This document shows positions 5,539 through 5,618 of a stretch of 5,618 bases of DNA, piece by piece. Position 1 is the stretch's first letter. Each line of letters begins with the position of its first letter. A program made the translations under genes and the position numbers. The notes below the pieces were generated by a model. The model was not told the origin of the DNA, ran no database searches, and saw only the letters and a program-made list of their open reading frames with translations. Origin of the DNA: a bacterium (lineage in GTDB: Bacteria > Patescibacteriota > Minisyncoccia > Phycocordibacterales > VMEP01); contig JAUYLU010000068.1 in NCBI GenBank assembly GCA_030699625.1, positions 1-5,618 of the forward strand, written 5' to 3'.

Positions 5539-5618
5539 TCGAGCTCGCGACGGGACGGATCACCGGGGTCGAGGCGCTCATCAGATGGAACCACCCTCGT
5601 CGCGGACTCGTCCAGCCG
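5460..5618 (+). CDS. EAL-domain fragment (c-di-GMP phosphodiesterase), both ends open
   Basis: In the frame starting at 5460 the translation reads [30 protein letters not shown], then [14 protein letters not shown] and RRGLVQP at the window edge. This is the standard beginning of an EAL domain, the enzyme domain that hydrolyses cyclic di-GMP, with the signature EAL (in GVEALIRW) and the YQP motif visible. The preceding charged residues suit the linker after a GGDEF domain. Upstream the frame meets TGA at 5442-5444, and there is no ATG, GTG or TTG between that stop and the domain, so it cannot begin here. It runs in a different frame from the surface protein it interrupts. The rest of the domain lies beyond the window. 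The domain identity is near certain from the motif string; its origin in this genome is doubtful, since parent proteins are typical of larger free-living bacteria such as Proteobacteria. Confidence 0.88.

Overview
The window looks like a metagenomic fragment from a member of the Candidate Phyla Radiation (Patescibacteria, probably a GC-rich parcubacterial lineage). Four things point there: a ComEC channel split from its metallo-beta-lactamase partner, a minimal site-2-type membrane protease, a stand-alone L28 gene, and a long secreted helical protein whose tail is rich in S/G/T/A with 'SGTSGS' and 'VSGSAS' runs. The lineage call is inference from gene content and sequence style; no search was run.

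Layout. Bases 2-1495 hold the membrane channel part of ComEC, open at the left edge and therefore probably missing its true start. It overlaps the next gene (1483-2340), the ComEC-type metallo-beta-lactamase protein with one N-terminal anchor; together they would form the inner-membrane DNA uptake machine. A separate small gene (2401-2745) for an unrecognised Cys-rich protein has its own good promoter and the best Shine-Dalgarno in the window. It converges on rpmB (ribosomal protein L28, minus strand, 2753-2986), and one bidirectional hairpin terminator covers both stop codons. Bases 2987-3349 carry no gene; they hold a probable rpmB promoter and leader and a series of nested inverted repeats. 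Then come an M50-family membrane metalloprotease (3350-3985) and a secreted, largely helical surface protein (from about 4036) with its own TATAAT box.

The most important observation is at the right end. The surface protein breaks off around 5460-5480, and from there to the window end a different frame encodes the N-terminal start of an EAL domain (c-di-GMP phosphodiesterase), matching the usual 'LESDL..ALE..EF.LHYQP...GVEAL.RW.HP' pattern. That frame has a stop at 5442-5444 and no start codon, so it cannot be an independent gene. A chimeric assembly join between two genomes is the simplest explanation; a real recombination junction is the alternative. The last 20 or so residues of the surface protein as conceptually translated are therefore an out-of-frame reading of the EAL sequence.

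I see no convincing new multi-gene system. What remains worth attention is unusual perfect palindromes inside the surface-protein gene, the structured noncoding stretch between rpmB and the protease, and the orphan Cys-rich gene.
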